A stretch of DNA of 64,000 bases from Streptococcus sp. S784/96/1 (GTDB lineage Bacteria; Bacillota; Bacilli; Lactobacillales; Streptococcaceae). Both the position numbers and the translations under genes were made by a program. This document shows positions 9,391 through 18,500 of the stretch, one piece after another. Position 1 is the stretch's first letter. Each line of letters opens with the position of its first letter. Under the pieces are notes generated by a model. That model was not told the DNA's origin, ran no database searches, and saw only the letters and a list, made by a program, of their open reading frames with translations. The stretch is taken from assembly GCF_902729355.1 (NCBI RefSeq), contig NZ_CACVCC010000007.1, positions 30,438 to 94,437 on the forward strand, given 5' to 3'.

Positions 9391-9864
9391 TTAGATAATC
9401 ATCATGAGGGCAATAACAAGGCCTAGGATAGCGTACATTTCAACCATCCCTGCGTAGATAGCACCTTTCATGAAGTGCTCTTCATTTTTAGCTAAGATTT
9501 GAATACCAGCTGTTGCAACGCGACCTTGAGCAATACCTGAAGTTAGACCAGTGAATCCCATTGTCAAACCAGCTGCCAATAATTTTGCCCCGGTTTGGAA
9601 ATCAAGACCGCTGCCCATTTGACCAAAAATCATCAATGAAATGATCATACCGTAAAAACCTTGCGTACCTGGCAACAATTGAAGTACCAATGATTTACCA
9701 AATTTTTCAGGTTGTTCTTTTGCAAGTGCTGCTGCTGCTTCACCAGTCATACCAGTTCCTTTCGCAGAACCAGTACCAGCCATAATCATTGAGAATGCCA
9801 TACCAGCTGCCGCCATCATTGTTCCGCCATTTGCAGAAGTTAAAAATTCTAAAAAGTCTTTCAT
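9391..9864 (-). CDS. ntpK: V-type ATPase 16-kDa proteolipid (rotor ring, subunit K)
   Basis: A 157-residue double-hairpin membrane protein with four transmembrane helices, a duplicated c-subunit. The residues known to bind sodium in E. hirae NtpK (Leu61, Thr64, Gln65, Gln110, Glu139) all have matches here, shifted by three: L64, T67 and Q68 in LLPGTQG, Q113 in SGIAQG, and E142 in MVEMYAILG. This supports sodium rather than proton transport, although the residue after the Glu is Met instead of Thr. It lies 4 bp after ntpI. Confidence 0.95.
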   Translation of the reverse strand: MKDFLEFLTSANGGTMMAAAGMAFSMIMAGTGSAKGTGMTGEAAAALAKEQPEKFGKSLVLQLLPGTQGFYGMIISLMIFGQMGSGLDFQTGAKLLAAGLTMGFTGLTSGIAQGRVATAGIQILAKNEEHFMKGAIYAGMVEMYAILGLVIALMMII

Positions 9865-9868
9865 GAGT

Positions 9869-11800
9869 TTATTTCTCCATTTTTCTTGTTTTTAAATCGG
9901 TATATTTTTCGTAAGTTTTAAGAGGTTTAAAGGCATGACCACCACCTTCGTAGAATTTACCAAAGAATTCTACAAATTGTAAGCGGATAGCATGCACATA
10001 TGCACCTAGGAAGGACATTCCCATATTGAGCATTTGTAAAGCAATAATCAGAGGAATGCCTGCTGTAAAGCGTGCTACAGGTGGCAATAGACCAACCACC
10101 ATATTAAAGGAAGCCGCAATACTTGCTCCAGACACACTGAGGGCCATCAAACGAGTATAGCTAGCAATATCTCCGATATAAGAAGTTGCGCCGTATAATT
10201 TGTACAATCCTGAACCAATACCTAGTAGTTTATTCTTACTACCTACTGCTGTTCCAAGGATAATCATAGCCACGTTAAGAATGATTAACCATTTAGCAAT
10301 ATCTCCCAGTACAGCTTGTCCTGTAAAGTTCTGTAGGACTAGTAAAATCACACCAACCAGTAATCCAATCCAACCCAGACCATCTGAAATCGCAGAAGGG
10401 TAATCCTTAGCTTTGAGTTGTAACTGTGTATTGACTGCCAAACCAAACAGTAACTGCACCAAACCAAAGACTACTGACAATACTAAAATTGAAATAACAT
10501 CTGTCGTCGTTGATAGCACATGGAAAGGTAATTCTATTCCAAAGAAGGAACCAAAGAAAAGCCCCCATAAAATAGTTGGATAGGATAAAATGTGAAACAG
10601 TTTATAGTTCTTTCTCGCACTTTTAGACGCTTTTGTCTTATTCAACAAATACCAGGTTCCGAACCATAATAATAAACCATATCCCACATCAGCAGCCATC
10701 ATTCCAAAGAATACCGCATAAAACGGAGCCAAAAGAGGCGTTGGGTCAACCTCAGAATACTTAGGCAGACTATACATCTCAGTTAATGCTTCGAAAGGTT
10801 CAACAAGCGGATGATTGACTAATTGCGTTGGGATCTCTTGTTCAGAAACCTCAGTATCATCAACCAAACTGATGTAAGTGCCTTCCGGCAAAGTCTCTGC
10901 TAACAGCTCTTTCAAGTGAGAGATATCATCTTCTCTGACCCATCCAGATAAACCAACCAATTCTTGACCAGATGCCAATAATTGCTCTGCACGAAGGCGT
11001 TCTTTTTGATTGTAAAGGTCTTCTTCTAAGAACATCAAATCTGCATAATCTTGACTGAGAGCCTTTAATCTAGCAGCACCTGCTTTTTGTTCAGCTAATA
11101 ATTCAGAACGCTCAATCTTGAAATCTTCCAATTGCTCGGCAGGTAATTTTCCAAACGGAAAATCAAACTGATCAAAGTGAAGAGTGTCCAAAAACTCCTT
11201 GAGCTCATGCTTAGCAGAACGATCCGCATAAACCACCAATCCTTGTTCTAAATCATTTTGAAACAGACGCTCCACATAGAAATCGTCACGCGCCAAAAGT
11301 TGATTTAGCTTTTCTTGATTGGGATCCTCAGGCAAGGTCCCTATGATAGCATAAGTTGCCTTCAATGCTCTGCGATCTTTTTTCAAAAAGGAAAGTGTCT
11401 TCCACTTATTAGCAAGCTCGATATTTTCATCCAAATCCGCCAATTGCTTCTGTAGTAAATTTTCCTTTTGCTGAAGAGCCAGAACTTGTCCTAAAAGGTC
11501 ACGTTCTCTTACCTCTGTCATTTTTTTGGCAAAAGCTTGTGCAGTTAAATGGAAACGGTCACTCCAAATTTTTTTAGGGGTGACAGCTTTCAAATAAGTC
11601 TGAGCCTGCGCTACTTGAGCTAATTCTGTCTCCAGGGACTGTATTTGAGTTGTTAACTCACTCAATGTATTGTCCCCATAACGCATATCCTCTACCGCAG
11701 CCGGCTCGAAAGCTTGAAATTCTTGGACGGATTTTAAAAGTTCACCTCTCGTCTGATAATCCGTCAGAATGAGAAGTTTTTGCATTTTAGATACCGCCAT
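9869..11800 (-). CDS. ntpI: V-type ATPase subunit I/a (stator membrane subunit)
   Basis: This 643-residue subunit provides the ion half-channels and anchors the peripheral stalk. Residues 1-330 are a soluble, largely coiled-coil domain. Residues from about 350 on hold seven or eight membrane helices, including PFYAVFFGMMAADVGYGLLL and the late SYTRLMALSVSGASIAASFN, where the conserved Arg faces the rotor Glu. The start at 11800 overlaps ntpF by 14 bp; AGGAGG lies 11 bp upstream. An alternative ATG five codons in is possible. Confidence 0.93.
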   Translation of the reverse strand: MAVSKMQKLLILTDYQTRGELLKSVQEFQAFEPAAVEDMRYGDNTLSELTTQIQSLETELAQVAQAQTYLKAVTPKKIWSDRFHLTAQAFAKKMTEVRERDLLGQVLALQQKENLLQKQLADLDENIELANKWKTLSFLKKDRRALKATYAIIGTLPEDPNQEKLNQLLARDDFYVERLFQNDLEQGLVVYADRSAKHELKEFLDTLHFDQFDFPFGKLPAEQLEDFKIERSELLAEQKAGAARLKALSQDYADLMFLEEDLYNQKERLRAEQLLASGQELVGLSGWVREDDISHLKELLAETLPEGTYISLVDDTEVSEQEIPTQLVNHPLVEPFEALTEMYSLPKYSEVDPTPLLAPFYAVFFGMMAADVGYGLLLWFGTWYLLNKTKASKSARKNYKLFHILSYPTILWGLFFGSFFGIELPFHVLSTTTDVISILVLSVVFGLVQLLFGLAVNTQLQLKAKDYPSAISDGLGWIGLLVGVILLVLQNFTGQAVLGDIAKWLIILNVAMIILGTAVGSKNKLLGIGSGLYKLYGATSYIGDIASYTRLMALSVSGASIAASFNMVVGLLPPVARFTAGIPLIIALQMLNMGMSFLGAYVHAIRLQFVEFFGKFYEGGGHAFKPLKTYEKYTDLKTRKMEK

Positions 11801-12110
11801 ACCGCGTCTTTACCTCCTCTAAAATGCTAGCAATAAGCTCAGCTTCTTTCTGAGCAACCTTATCTGTTAATCTCGCAACTTCTTCTGAAATCTGTTGCTG
11901 AGATGCCGTTTCTTTTTGGGCAATTTCGCCAGTCAACTGAGACTCTTTAGCTTTTTGATATGCTAAAATCGCTTTGCCACTAGCTTCTGCCGCAGCTGCT
12001 AAATCTTGGTCTGTCTTGTGACTAAGGGCTGAAATTGCCTCCTCATGCTCTCTTAGACGATCTGAAATTTTTCCTTCGACCTCTAAAATAGCTTGTGATG
12101 CAAGACTCAT
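11787..12110 (-). CDS. ntpF: V-type ATPase peripheral stalk subunit G/H (NtpF)
   Basis: A 107-residue, almost wholly helical, charged and Ala-rich protein (AAAEASGKAILAYQKAKESQ), which pairs with NtpE to make the peripheral stalk. It is the first gene of the nine-gene operon F-I-K-E-C-G-A-B-D, the E. hirae order without H and J. A strong GGAGGTGGACT precedes the ATG. Small stalk proteins diverge fast, so the assignment rests on position and composition as much as on sequence. Confidence 0.85.
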   Translation of the reverse strand: MSLASQAILEVEGKISDRLREHEEAISALSHKTDQDLAAAAEASGKAILAYQKAKESQLTGEIAQKETASQQQISEEVARLTDKVAQKEAELIASILEEVKTRYGGI

Positions 12111-12130
12111 AGTCCACCTCCTTAGGAATT

Positions 12131-12159
12131 ATCATAGCACTTTTTTCACAAAAGGTCAC
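12131..12159 (-). promoter_or_regulatory. ntp operon promoter
   Basis: On the minus strand there is GTGACC (12154-12159), a 17-bp spacer, and TATGAT (12131-12136) preceded by TGC. The -35 matches 4 of 6 consensus bases and the -10 is extended. It is about 20 bp upstream of ntpF. Confidence 0.65.
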
Positions 12160-12243
12160 GTTTTTTCATCAGGGAAAATAACCAAAAAACCTTATAATAA
12201 CAATATATTTACCGCTTTCTTCCTATATATAATAACCCTAAAT

Positions 12244-12273
12244 TTGGGGGTTTTAAATTTTTTATGTTATACT
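12244..12273 (+). promoter_or_regulatory. Probable promoter of the RpiR regulator
   Basis: TTGGGG (12244-12249), an 18-bp spacer and TATACT (12268-12273) preceded by TGT form a weak -35 with an extended -10, divergent from the ntp promoter. Confidence 0.45.
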
Positions 12274-12303
12274 TAATTTATCCTATATTTGAAAAGGCTT
12301 TCT

Positions 12304-13113
12304 ATGACAAGTTCTCTCACTACAAAGATTTCTGCCTACTTACCTAGTATGACAAGTTTGGAGCGTAGTATTGCAGATTATTTTATTTCTCAGCAACTTA
12401 CGGAGTACGATTTAGCGACGACGCAAATTACTCAGACTTTACATATTTCTCAGGCAACTTTGACACGTTTCGCTAAAAAATGTGGCTTTAAAGGCTATCG
12501 TGAATTTGTCTTTGAATACCTCAATAGTCAGAAATCAGATAAAAAAGATTTTGAGATTTTTCATTGGGATTTAACCAAACGTGTCATGCTTGATTACCAT
12601 GAACTTATCCAACAGTCCCATGATTTGGTTGATGAGGAGCAACTGCAAGCCATCGCTGAAATGTTGGAAAAAGCAGATCGGGTTTACTTTTATGGAAAGG
12701 GAAGCTCTGCCCTTGTTGCCCAAGAATTAAAGCTTCGACTCATGAGATTGGGACTCATTTGTGATGCTATTAGTACCACTGAGAGCATGATTTGGAATAC
12801 TAATAGTCTGACTAAAAACTGTCTCGTCATTGGATTTTCACTGTCGGGAAAAACACACTCTGTGTTATCCAGTCTTGAAAAAGCTCATGATAAAGGAGCA
12901 CAGACAGTTCTCATCACGACAGCAAATTTTGAGCATAAACCAAGTTTTACAGATGTTGTTCGTGTCGCCTCTACGCACCATTTGGACTATGGTAATCGGA
13001 TTTCACCACAATTTCCAATGCTGGTCATGGTTGATATTCTCTACGCCTACTTCTTAGAAATAAACAAAGCAAAGAAAGAACAAATTTTCAAAGGAACAAT
13101 TATTAAATCATAA
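12304..13113 (+). CDS. RpiR-family transcriptional regulator (probable sialic-acid regulator)
   Basis: This 269-residue protein has an N-terminal helix-turn-helix domain of the RpiR/HTH_6 type (ITQTLHISQATLTRFAKKCG) and a C-terminal SIS sugar-phosphate-binding domain from about residue 105 (RVYFYGKGSSALVAQELKLR, IGFSLSGKTHSVL). I chose the ATG at 12304 because GAAAAGG lies 6 bp upstream; a TTG at 12289 is in frame but has no site. RpiR-type NanR proteins respond to N-acetylmannosamine-6-phosphate in several bacteria. Its place at the edge of the nan genes suggests the same role. It is the only plus-strand gene in this part of the window. Confidence 0.85.
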   Translation: MTSSLTTKISAYLPSMTSLERSIADYFISQQLTEYDLATTQITQTLHISQATLTRFAKKCGFKGYREFVFEYLNSQKSDKKDFEIFHWDLTKRVMLDYHELIQQSHDLVDEEQLQAIAEMLEKADRVYFYGKGSSALVAQELKLRLMRLGLICDAISTTESMIWNTNSLTKNCLVIGFSLSGKTHSVLSSLEKAHDKGAQTVLITTANFEHKPSFTDVVRVASTHHLDYGNRISPQFPMLVMVDILYAYFLEINKAKKEQIFKGTIIKS

Positions 13114-13158
13114 AAAAATCCTAATACTTCTATTTCAAGGTAAGTATTAGGATTTTTT
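13113..13158. terminator. Bidirectional terminator between the RpiR gene and the oxidoreductase
   Basis: A perfect 17-bp stem (13113-13129 with 13142-13158) and a 12-base loop, with A/T runs at its base, lies between the two convergent genes and can serve both. Confidence 0.85.
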
Positions 13159-13160
13159 AA

Positions 13161-14192
13161 TTATCTGACTTGTCCACGTTTGTATGAATTGTTATAAACT
13201 TTATAGTCATGATCATGAAGCACTTCTGCTGCATCAGCTAACCAATTTGTATTACGAATCAGACCTCGTCCAACTTGAATCAAGTCTGCTTGGCCATTTT
13301 GTAAAATATACTCACAGAGTTCTGGGCTATTAAGAAGCCCAACCGCAGTAACTGGAATTGTGACAACTTCTTTGATTTTTGCAGAAAATCCTGCTTGATA
13401 ACCACCATAAATTGGGATATTAGGGCGGATTGGTAAGAGACCTCCTGTCGAAATATCCAGCGCTGCAACCCCTAACTTTTCTAACCACTTCGAAATGTGT
13501 TGGTAATCTTCAAGTGTATTTCCAGCTTCATCGTATGATGTCACAGATAGGCGGACCCAGATAGGTTTTGAAAAGACTTTTCTAATCTCTTCAACGATTT
13601 CTTTTAGGAGGCGGAAGCGATTTTCCAAAGAACCACCATAGGCATCCGTACGTTGGTTTGTCATTGGTTCTAAAAATTGGTTAATGAGGTAACCATGAGC
13701 TCCATGAAGTTCAATCATGTCATAACCTGCTTGGTCGGCACGAATCGCTGACGCAACAAAGGCAGCTTTAATACGTTTGATATCAGCAAGGGTCATCTCT
13801 TGAGGAGCGTTGTAGCTATCGTCAAAAGGAATGGCACTTGGAGCATAGGGTGTTGGTGCATCCGCAGACTTACGGCCACCATGCCCCAACTGAACACCCA
13901 CTTTAGCTCCAAAAGCATGCAGTTCAGCAACTAATGCTGATAGTGCGTCCTTTTGGTCATCATTCCAAAGCCCTAAATCATGCTTCGTTAGACGTCCATC
14001 TGGTTCAATAGCTGTCGCTTCTTGAATGATAAGGCCAACCCCTCCTATAGCACGCGCACCGTAGTGAGCATGGTGAAAAGCAGTAGGAAGACCATCTTCT
14101 GCTTTAACCTCGTACATACACATTGGGGGCATGACCACACGATTTTTTAGCGATAGACCAGCTAGTTCAACTGGTGACAATAACATTGACAT
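13161..14192 (-). CDS. NADH:flavin oxidoreductase, old yellow enzyme (YqjM/NamA type)
   Basis: A 343-residue FMN-dependent TIM-barrel ene-reductase. It starts MSMLLSPVELAGLSLKNRVV. It has GHGGRKSADA near residue 100, the HGAHGYLINQFLEP active-site strand with the His pair near 165, and RLSVTSYDE and VGRGLIRN for flavin binding. It has its own promoter (14250-14278) and shares a terminator with the convergent regulator. Homologues lie beside nan genes in S. pyogenes, but a role in sialic-acid use is not established; it may detoxify electrophiles. Confidence 0.88.
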   Translation of the reverse strand: MSMLLSPVELAGLSLKNRVVMPPMCMYEVKAEDGLPTAFHHAHYGARAIGGVGLIIQEATAIEPDGRLTKHDLGLWNDDQKDALSALVAELHAFGAKVGVQLGHGGRKSADAPTPYAPSAIPFDDSYNAPQEMTLADIKRIKAAFVASAIRADQAGYDMIELHGAHGYLINQFLEPMTNQRTDAYGGSLENRFRLLKEIVEEIRKVFSKPIWVRLSVTSYDEAGNTLEDYQHISKWLEKLGVAALDISTGGLLPIRPNIPIYGGYQAGFSAKIKEVVTIPVTAVGLLNSPELCEYILQNGQADLIQVGRGLIRNTNWLADAAEVLHDHDYKVYNNSYKRGQVR

Positions 14193-14249
14193 AGCAACCT
14201 CCTTTTCACGTCAGTAAGCCCAACAGATACTTACCTTATTATTGCCGTT

Positions 14250-14278
14250 ATTGTAGCAAAAAATGCCAGTATTGTCAT
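14250..14278 (-). promoter_or_regulatory. Promoter of the flavin oxidoreductase gene
   Basis: ATGACA (14273-14278; 5 of 6 match to TTGACA), a 17-bp spacer and TACAAT (14250-14255) preceded by TGC. About 60 bp upstream of the ATG, which has a GGAGG site. Confidence 0.7.
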
Positions 14279-14287
14279 AAAAGAAAA

Positions 14288-14385
14288 ATGAGAGTGGGAC
14301 AAAAATCCAGTGGATGTTTTAGGTGGACACTTGAAAATGAAGAGGTGTCCAGTTGCAGACCTCCAATCAACCACTGCGTTGATCT
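14288..14385 (+). repeat. Dispersed repeat copy A
   Basis: It begins ATGAGAGTGGGACAAAAATC and includes ACACTTGAAAATGAAGA and TCCAATCAACCACTGC. The same blocks, somewhat changed, are found on the minus strand at 3525-3690. It contains no believable gene and looks like a degenerate streptococcal intergenic repeat. Confidence 0.55.
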
Positions 14386-14410
14386 GTTATTACTATACAA
14401 AAAGAGAAGG

Positions 14411-14486
14411 TTGAGATATTTTATCCCAACCTCATTATTTTGGCTCTATAATTTCTGTAGTGGAATGAGTAAATCCCACTACTGTT
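14411..14486 (-). terminator. Terminator region after the nan operon
   Basis: Two hairpins lie downstream of the esterase stop codon: GTAGTGG/CCACTAC at about 14456-14481, and GGTTGGGATA pairing with TATCTCAACC (one G-U pair on the minus strand) at 14411-14434 followed by TTCTCTTTTT. They probably end the leftward nan transcript. Confidence 0.6.
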
Positions 14487-14504
14487 GACAATAAGTCATT
14501 ATTT

Positions 14505-15473
14505 TTAACAAGTTAAAACACAACTTCCCGTCAGAAAATCATAGACCAAATCATTTACTTTGACATGCATAGCATCATGTCCATAATCTGGTAAGATATA
14601 GTGTGATTTCTCTGTTGTCAATCGATTGTAAATGGCAAATTGAGTTGATGGTGGACAGACATCATCTTCCAAGCCTGTTATAAAAAGAACAGGACACGTG
14701 ATGCGATGAGCAAAATTTTTCACATCCATATAAGCTAGGGTACCTAACACCGCTTTTTCAGTGTCATGAAAAGGATCTGAATATTTAAAATATCTGAAGA
14801 ATTCATCGTAAGGCTCCGTTGTCAACCCTAATTCTAAGATACGCTTAAAGTCAGATAAAAACGGATAGATACTAGCGGTTTTTGTGATTTTGGGTGACAA
14901 AGCTGACGCAATAAGGGCTAAAGCTCCTCCTTGAGAAGCTCCGTAACTGTATAATTGTTGTTCATCTACCCATTCAAAATCAGCCACGATATCAATCAGT
15001 TTCACAATTGAGCGATAAACATCTACAAAGAATAACTCTTTAGGACCGTCTAACATCCCACGAATCACTTGCCCTTTAACCGTAATTCCCGAGTAATCTC
15101 CCACATCACGTGACTGCCCTGCTTGTCCAGGAACATCCATAAAGACCGCTCCCATACCTTCTGCAGTATATTTGAGCCCTTCTGTCCAGTCGGGGCTTTT
15201 ACCTTGATAACCGTGGAAATAAAAGACTACAGGACAAGAGGTGACACCTTTAGGGAAGAGGCACTTCGCAAAAATAGTCGATCCTTTTGGCGAAGGGAAT
15301 CTCAACTCATAACAATCAACTGATTTGAGACCAAAGTCTTTCTCTGTCAACTCATAGGTTGGCACTGACGTTTCTAACAAAAGACTATTCCAAAACTCAT
15401 CGAAATCTGCAGGAATCTCATCGCGACCTTTATAGGTTTTCATCTCCTGCAAAGTCATCGTATCCTTCATCAT
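14505..15473 (-). CDS. Acetylxylan-esterase-family carbohydrate deacetylase
   Basis: A 322-residue alpha/beta-hydrolase of the AXE1/cephalosporin-C deacetylase family. The nucleophile motif GASQG is in YSYGASQGGALAL, the acid is in ITGLEDDVCPP and the His in DYGHDAMH, completing Ser-Asp-His. No signal peptide is present, so it acts in the cytoplasm. Its start overlaps the end of the kinase gene by 4 bp, which ties it to the nan operon. Inference: it may remove O-acetyl groups from imported sialic acids, but its true substrate is not known. Confidence 0.85.
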   Translation of the reverse strand: MMKDTMTLQEMKTYKGRDEIPADFDEFWNSLLLETSVPTYELTEKDFGLKSVDCYELRFPSPKGSTIFAKCLFPKGVTSCPVVFYFHGYQGKSPDWTEGLKYTAEGMGAVFMDVPGQAGQSRDVGDYSGITVKGQVIRGMLDGPKELFFVDVYRSIVKLIDIVADFEWVDEQQLYSYGASQGGALALIASALSPKITKTASIYPFLSDFKRILELGLTTEPYDEFFRYFKYSDPFHDTEKAVLGTLAYMDVKNFAHRITCPVLFITGLEDDVCPPSTQFAIYNRLTTEKSHYILPDYGHDAMHVKVNDLVYDFLTGSCVLTC

Positions 15474-16357
15474 TTTTCCCCCAATTTACTTATGAAATGA
15501 TAATAAGCACCTAACATTCCTGCATCATTTTGATGCTGAGCAAAGGCTAATTGTGTCTTTTCAGCAATACTTGGAACCAAAACTTCCTTGAGCATTGCCT
15601 CTAATTCAGGCCGCAAGTAATCTTCTTGAGCCATGATGCCGCCACCTAAAATAACAATCTCAGGATTGACCACATAACAAATACTAGCAATTCCTAAAGC
15701 AAGATTTTTAACGAGTTGTGAAATAGCAGAGCGACAAATGTCATTGCCTGATCTAGCTTCTGTAAAAACACGACGTCCATTCCAATCACTAACATCATCA
15801 CCTGTAGCTTCCGCAACTGTTTTAACTAGAGCAGTCGTTGAGGCAATATCTTGAAAAGCTCCATTCGGAAGAGGGATATAGCCGACTTCACAGGCTGAAT
15901 AAGATGACCCATGGAAAATCTGTCCACCCTGAATGAGACAGCCTCCGATACCTGTTCCAATGGTTAAGCAAAGTGATAATGAACTTCCCTTTCCAGCTCC
16001 AGAAATACTTTCTGCTAGACCAGCACAGTTTACATCATTTTCAATTTCACAAGGAAGATTAAAGCGCTCTTCAATAACTTTTTTAAACTGAGTTCCCGCA
16101 TAATTTGGGATTTGAGGACCTGCGTAGAAAATTTCTCCTTTAACAGGGTCAACCATCCCCGCGGAAGAAATAGCAACTCCCTTTAGCTCTGCCTTTTCTT
16201 TAAAAGATACAACGAGTGAACAAACAAGTTCTAAGATGTGAGGTCCACCCAAATGAGCTTCAGTTGGTGTTTCATAGCGTTCCACAATAAGACCCTTATC
16301 ATCAATCAAGCCATACTTCACAGCTGTTCCACCAATATCAATCGCTAAAGTAACCAT
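15470..16357 (-). CDS. nanK: ROK-family sugar kinase, probable N-acetylmannosamine kinase
   Basis: A 295-residue ROK kinase starting MVTLAIDIGGTAVKYGLID with the ATP-binding DIGGT motif; ENDVNCAGLAE carries the catalytic Asp near residue 105 and TIGTGIGGCLIQGG follows. The Cys-rich zinc motif typical of many ROK proteins is missing; the matching stretch reads SACEVGYIPL. The position directly after nanA supports phosphorylation of ManNAc to ManNAc-6-P, the step between NanA and NanE. AGGAGGTAACT precedes the ATG. Confidence 0.83.
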   Translation of the reverse strand: MVTLAIDIGGTAVKYGLIDDKGLIVERYETPTEAHLGGPHILELVCSLVVSFKEKAELKGVAISSAGMVDPVKGEIFYAGPQIPNYAGTQFKKVIEERFNLPCEIENDVNCAGLAESISGAGKGSSLSLCLTIGTGIGGCLIQGGQIFHGSSYSACEVGYIPLPNGAFQDIASTTALVKTVAEATGDDVSDWNGRRVFTEARSGNDICRSAISQLVKNLALGIASICYVVNPEIVILGGGIMAQEDYLRPELEAMLKEVLVPSIAEKTQLAFAQHQNDAGMLGAYYHFISKLGEK

Positions 16358-16366
16358 AGTTACCTC

Positions 16367-17284
16367 CTAGCAAAAACGTTCCTTAGCGGCACGAATAAGA
16401 CTAGCTGCCTCTTCTACCACCACTTGATCTTCTTCAGTTAACGGGCTAAGTGGCAAGCGAACAGAACCCAGATTTAGACCATCATTAATAGCCATAACAC
16501 CTTTGATAACAGCATACATATGACCTTTACCAGAACAAAGTTTAGCGATAATAGCATTGATAGCGTATTGAAGATCTTTAGCAGTTTCTAAATCTTTCTC
16601 AGCAATTAACTCATTAAGTTTCAAGAAAAGTTCAGGCATAACACCATAAGTACCACCAATACCACCAGCAGCCCCCATCAAACGACCACCTAAGAATTGT
16701 TCGTCTGGACCATTGAACACAAGATGGCCATCACCTGCAATAGCATTAAAAGTCTCAATATCTTGGACAGGCATTGATGAATTTTTAACACCAATAACAC
16801 GTGGATTTTTCAACATTTCACGGTAAAGACTTGGAGTTAAGGCAATTCCTGCTAACTGTGGAATATTGTAAATGACAAAATCAGTATTTGGAGCAGCACT
16901 TGAGATTGCATTCCAATAGTTTGCTACTGAGGCTTCTGGTAGGCGGAAATAGATTGGTGGAATAGCTGCAATCGCATCAACTCCAAGACTTTCTGCATGA
17001 GCTGCTAGTTCCATACTATCTTTGGTATTATTGCAAGCAACATGGGCAATAATGGTTAATTTCCCTTCCGCCACTGCCATCACTTCTTCAAGAACTAATT
17101 TACGATCCGCAACACTTTGATAAATACATTCCCCGGAAGAACCATTCACATAAAGTCCCTTAACACCTTTATCAATAAAATATTGTGTCAAAGCACGTAC
17201 GCCTTCTGGACTGATTTCACCAGCTTCATCATAACAAGCGTAGAAAGCTGGAATGACGCCCTCATATTTTTCGAGATTTTTCAT
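16367..17284 (-). CDS. nanA: N-acetylneuraminate lyase
   Basis: A 305-residue class I aldolase of the DapA/NanA superfamily that splits Neu5Ac into ManNAc and pyruvate. The phosphate/carboxylate loop NGSSGE lies near residue 50, the catalytic Tyr is in FVIYNIPQL near 139, and the Schiff-base Lys in VIGVKNSS near 167. Length and start (MKNLEKYEGVIPAFYACYD) fit the streptococcal lyases. The gene is 9 bp upstream of nanK. Confidence 0.92.
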   Translation of the reverse strand: MKNLEKYEGVIPAFYACYDEAGEISPEGVRALTQYFIDKGVKGLYVNGSSGECIYQSVADRKLVLEEVMAVAEGKLTIIAHVACNNTKDSMELAAHAESLGVDAIAAIPPIYFRLPEASVANYWNAISSAAPNTDFVIYNIPQLAGIALTPSLYREMLKNPRVIGVKNSSMPVQDIETFNAIAGDGHLVFNGPDEQFLGGRLMGAAGGIGGTYGVMPELFLKLNELIAEKDLETAKDLQYAINAIIAKLCSGKGHMYAVIKGVMAINDGLNLGSVRLPLSPLTEEDQVVVEEAASLIRAAKERFC

Positions 17285-17362
17285 TATTTTAGTTTCTCCA
17301 ATTTTCTAAGTCATAGGATATCTATTCAAGAACTGTTCAATCATATGATAAACACTTCGGCA

Positions 17363-17992
17363 TTATGTTATCCTTTTTTCAATTAAGTAAAGATGCCCAT
17401 AAACTAAGCCAGCATATCCTCCTAGGCTCAAGAGTGACAAACCTATCAATAAGGTAAATCCTGAATAGAAAAGAATAAATAGGATACCCAATAAGACTGT
17501 CATCGTGATTAGAGTTACTGGTAAATGAATGCCAGCCAGTAAAAATGAGCGTTTAAGGGCTTCTTTGATTGGTAGTTCCATCCTTGTCTCCAAAGGATAG
17601 ACCATAAGAAAGGTCATGGTCACAAGAAATAAAACACTAAAACTTAGCACTTTAATAAGCTGCGCAACCAACGTTTCCTGACCTAAGAGGAGGATGATAT
17701 CAAGAAGACATACCATAATCAAAAGAAGTTCTAAAAGTCCTAAACCAAGCCCTTTCTTGCTGCTAAATTCCTTTAAGTAGATTCTGATAACGGATAGTTG
17801 CGCACTTTGTCGCCTCTTAACTAAGGTCTCATAGAGACTACGTTTGGCCATACCAATTGTAAATACAGGTAAGCAAGTTAAGATGAAAATCACGTTAACC
17901 AAAAACAAATCATAGATAAGGGCACAGATACGCACAAAGGCATTGTCTAGCCCAAAAATCGTTTTGATGATGCTCGTTGATGTTTTTTTCAT
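17363..17992 (-). CDS. DUF624 (YesL-like) membrane protein
   Basis: A 209-residue integral membrane protein with five or six helices, starting MKKTSTSIIKTIFGLDNAFV, with LIYDLFLVNVIFILTCLPVF typical of DUF624. Such proteins are often encoded beside ABC sugar importers in Firmicutes, but their job is unknown. It follows the YhcH gene and carries an AGGAGGTAAAG ribosome-binding site. Confidence 0.8.
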   Translation of the reverse strand: MKKTSTSIIKTIFGLDNAFVRICALIYDLFLVNVIFILTCLPVFTIGMAKRSLYETLVKRRQSAQLSVIRIYLKEFSSKKGLGLGLLELLLIMVCLLDIILLLGQETLVAQLIKVLSFSVLFLVTMTFLMVYPLETRMELPIKEALKRSFLLAGIHLPVTLITMTVLLGILFILFYSGFTLLIGLSLLSLGGYAGLVYGHLYLIEKRIT

Positions 17993-18013
17993 CTTTACCT
18001 CCTATATTTTCAA

Positions 18014-18466
18014 TTAATCAATTAAAACCTTAATTACGCACTTTTTAACGGCTCTTAAATGCTCTTTAAAAAGATTTGGTCGATGAGGTTCTTCAGGAAA
18101 GAACAAAGTGGCATAACCATCAACAAGGTCAAAATCATAGCTTCGTTTACAAGAAACAAAACCGATGTCTCTGTCCTTATCAAAGTCAACCAATTCTACC
18201 TTTTCTCCAGAACCATAACGAATGAGTTCTTCACCTTCAATAATAAGGTGACAATCTAGGTACTTTTCGTGGTATTCAAAACGATTTTCTAAACTATCAT
18301 CCAATATATTTTCTTGAATAAAGAAAAAAGCATTTTTATCATCAATATCATAGGTACCTACTGTCAATTTGCTGACGTCATTTTCCTCAAGGTAAGTTAA
18401 CGCCTTATCCAAATTGGGATGAATACCTTTGTAGAGTCCAAGATTTTTGATGTGGTCGTAAATCAT
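18014..18466 (-). CDS. YhcH/YjgK/YiaL-family protein (NanQ-like)
   Basis: A 150-residue DUF386 beta-barrel protein; MIYDHIKNLGLYKGIHPNLD is the family start and the conserved metal-site residues are in YHEKYLDCHLIIEGEE and FFPEEPHRP. In E. coli YhcH (NanQ) is in the nan operon and is thought to act as an anomerase for sialic acid. The context supports the same role here. A strong GAGGAG precedes the ATG. Confidence 0.83.
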   Translation of the reverse strand: MIYDHIKNLGLYKGIHPNLDKALTYLEENDVSKLTVGTYDIDDKNAFFFIQENILDDSLENRFEYHEKYLDCHLIIEGEELIRYGSGEKVELVDFDKDRDIGFVSCKRSYDFDLVDGYATLFFPEEPHRPNLFKEHLRAVKKCVIKVLID

Positions 18467-18500
18467 TTTTAACTCCTCGTACTGTATATATCCTAATAAT

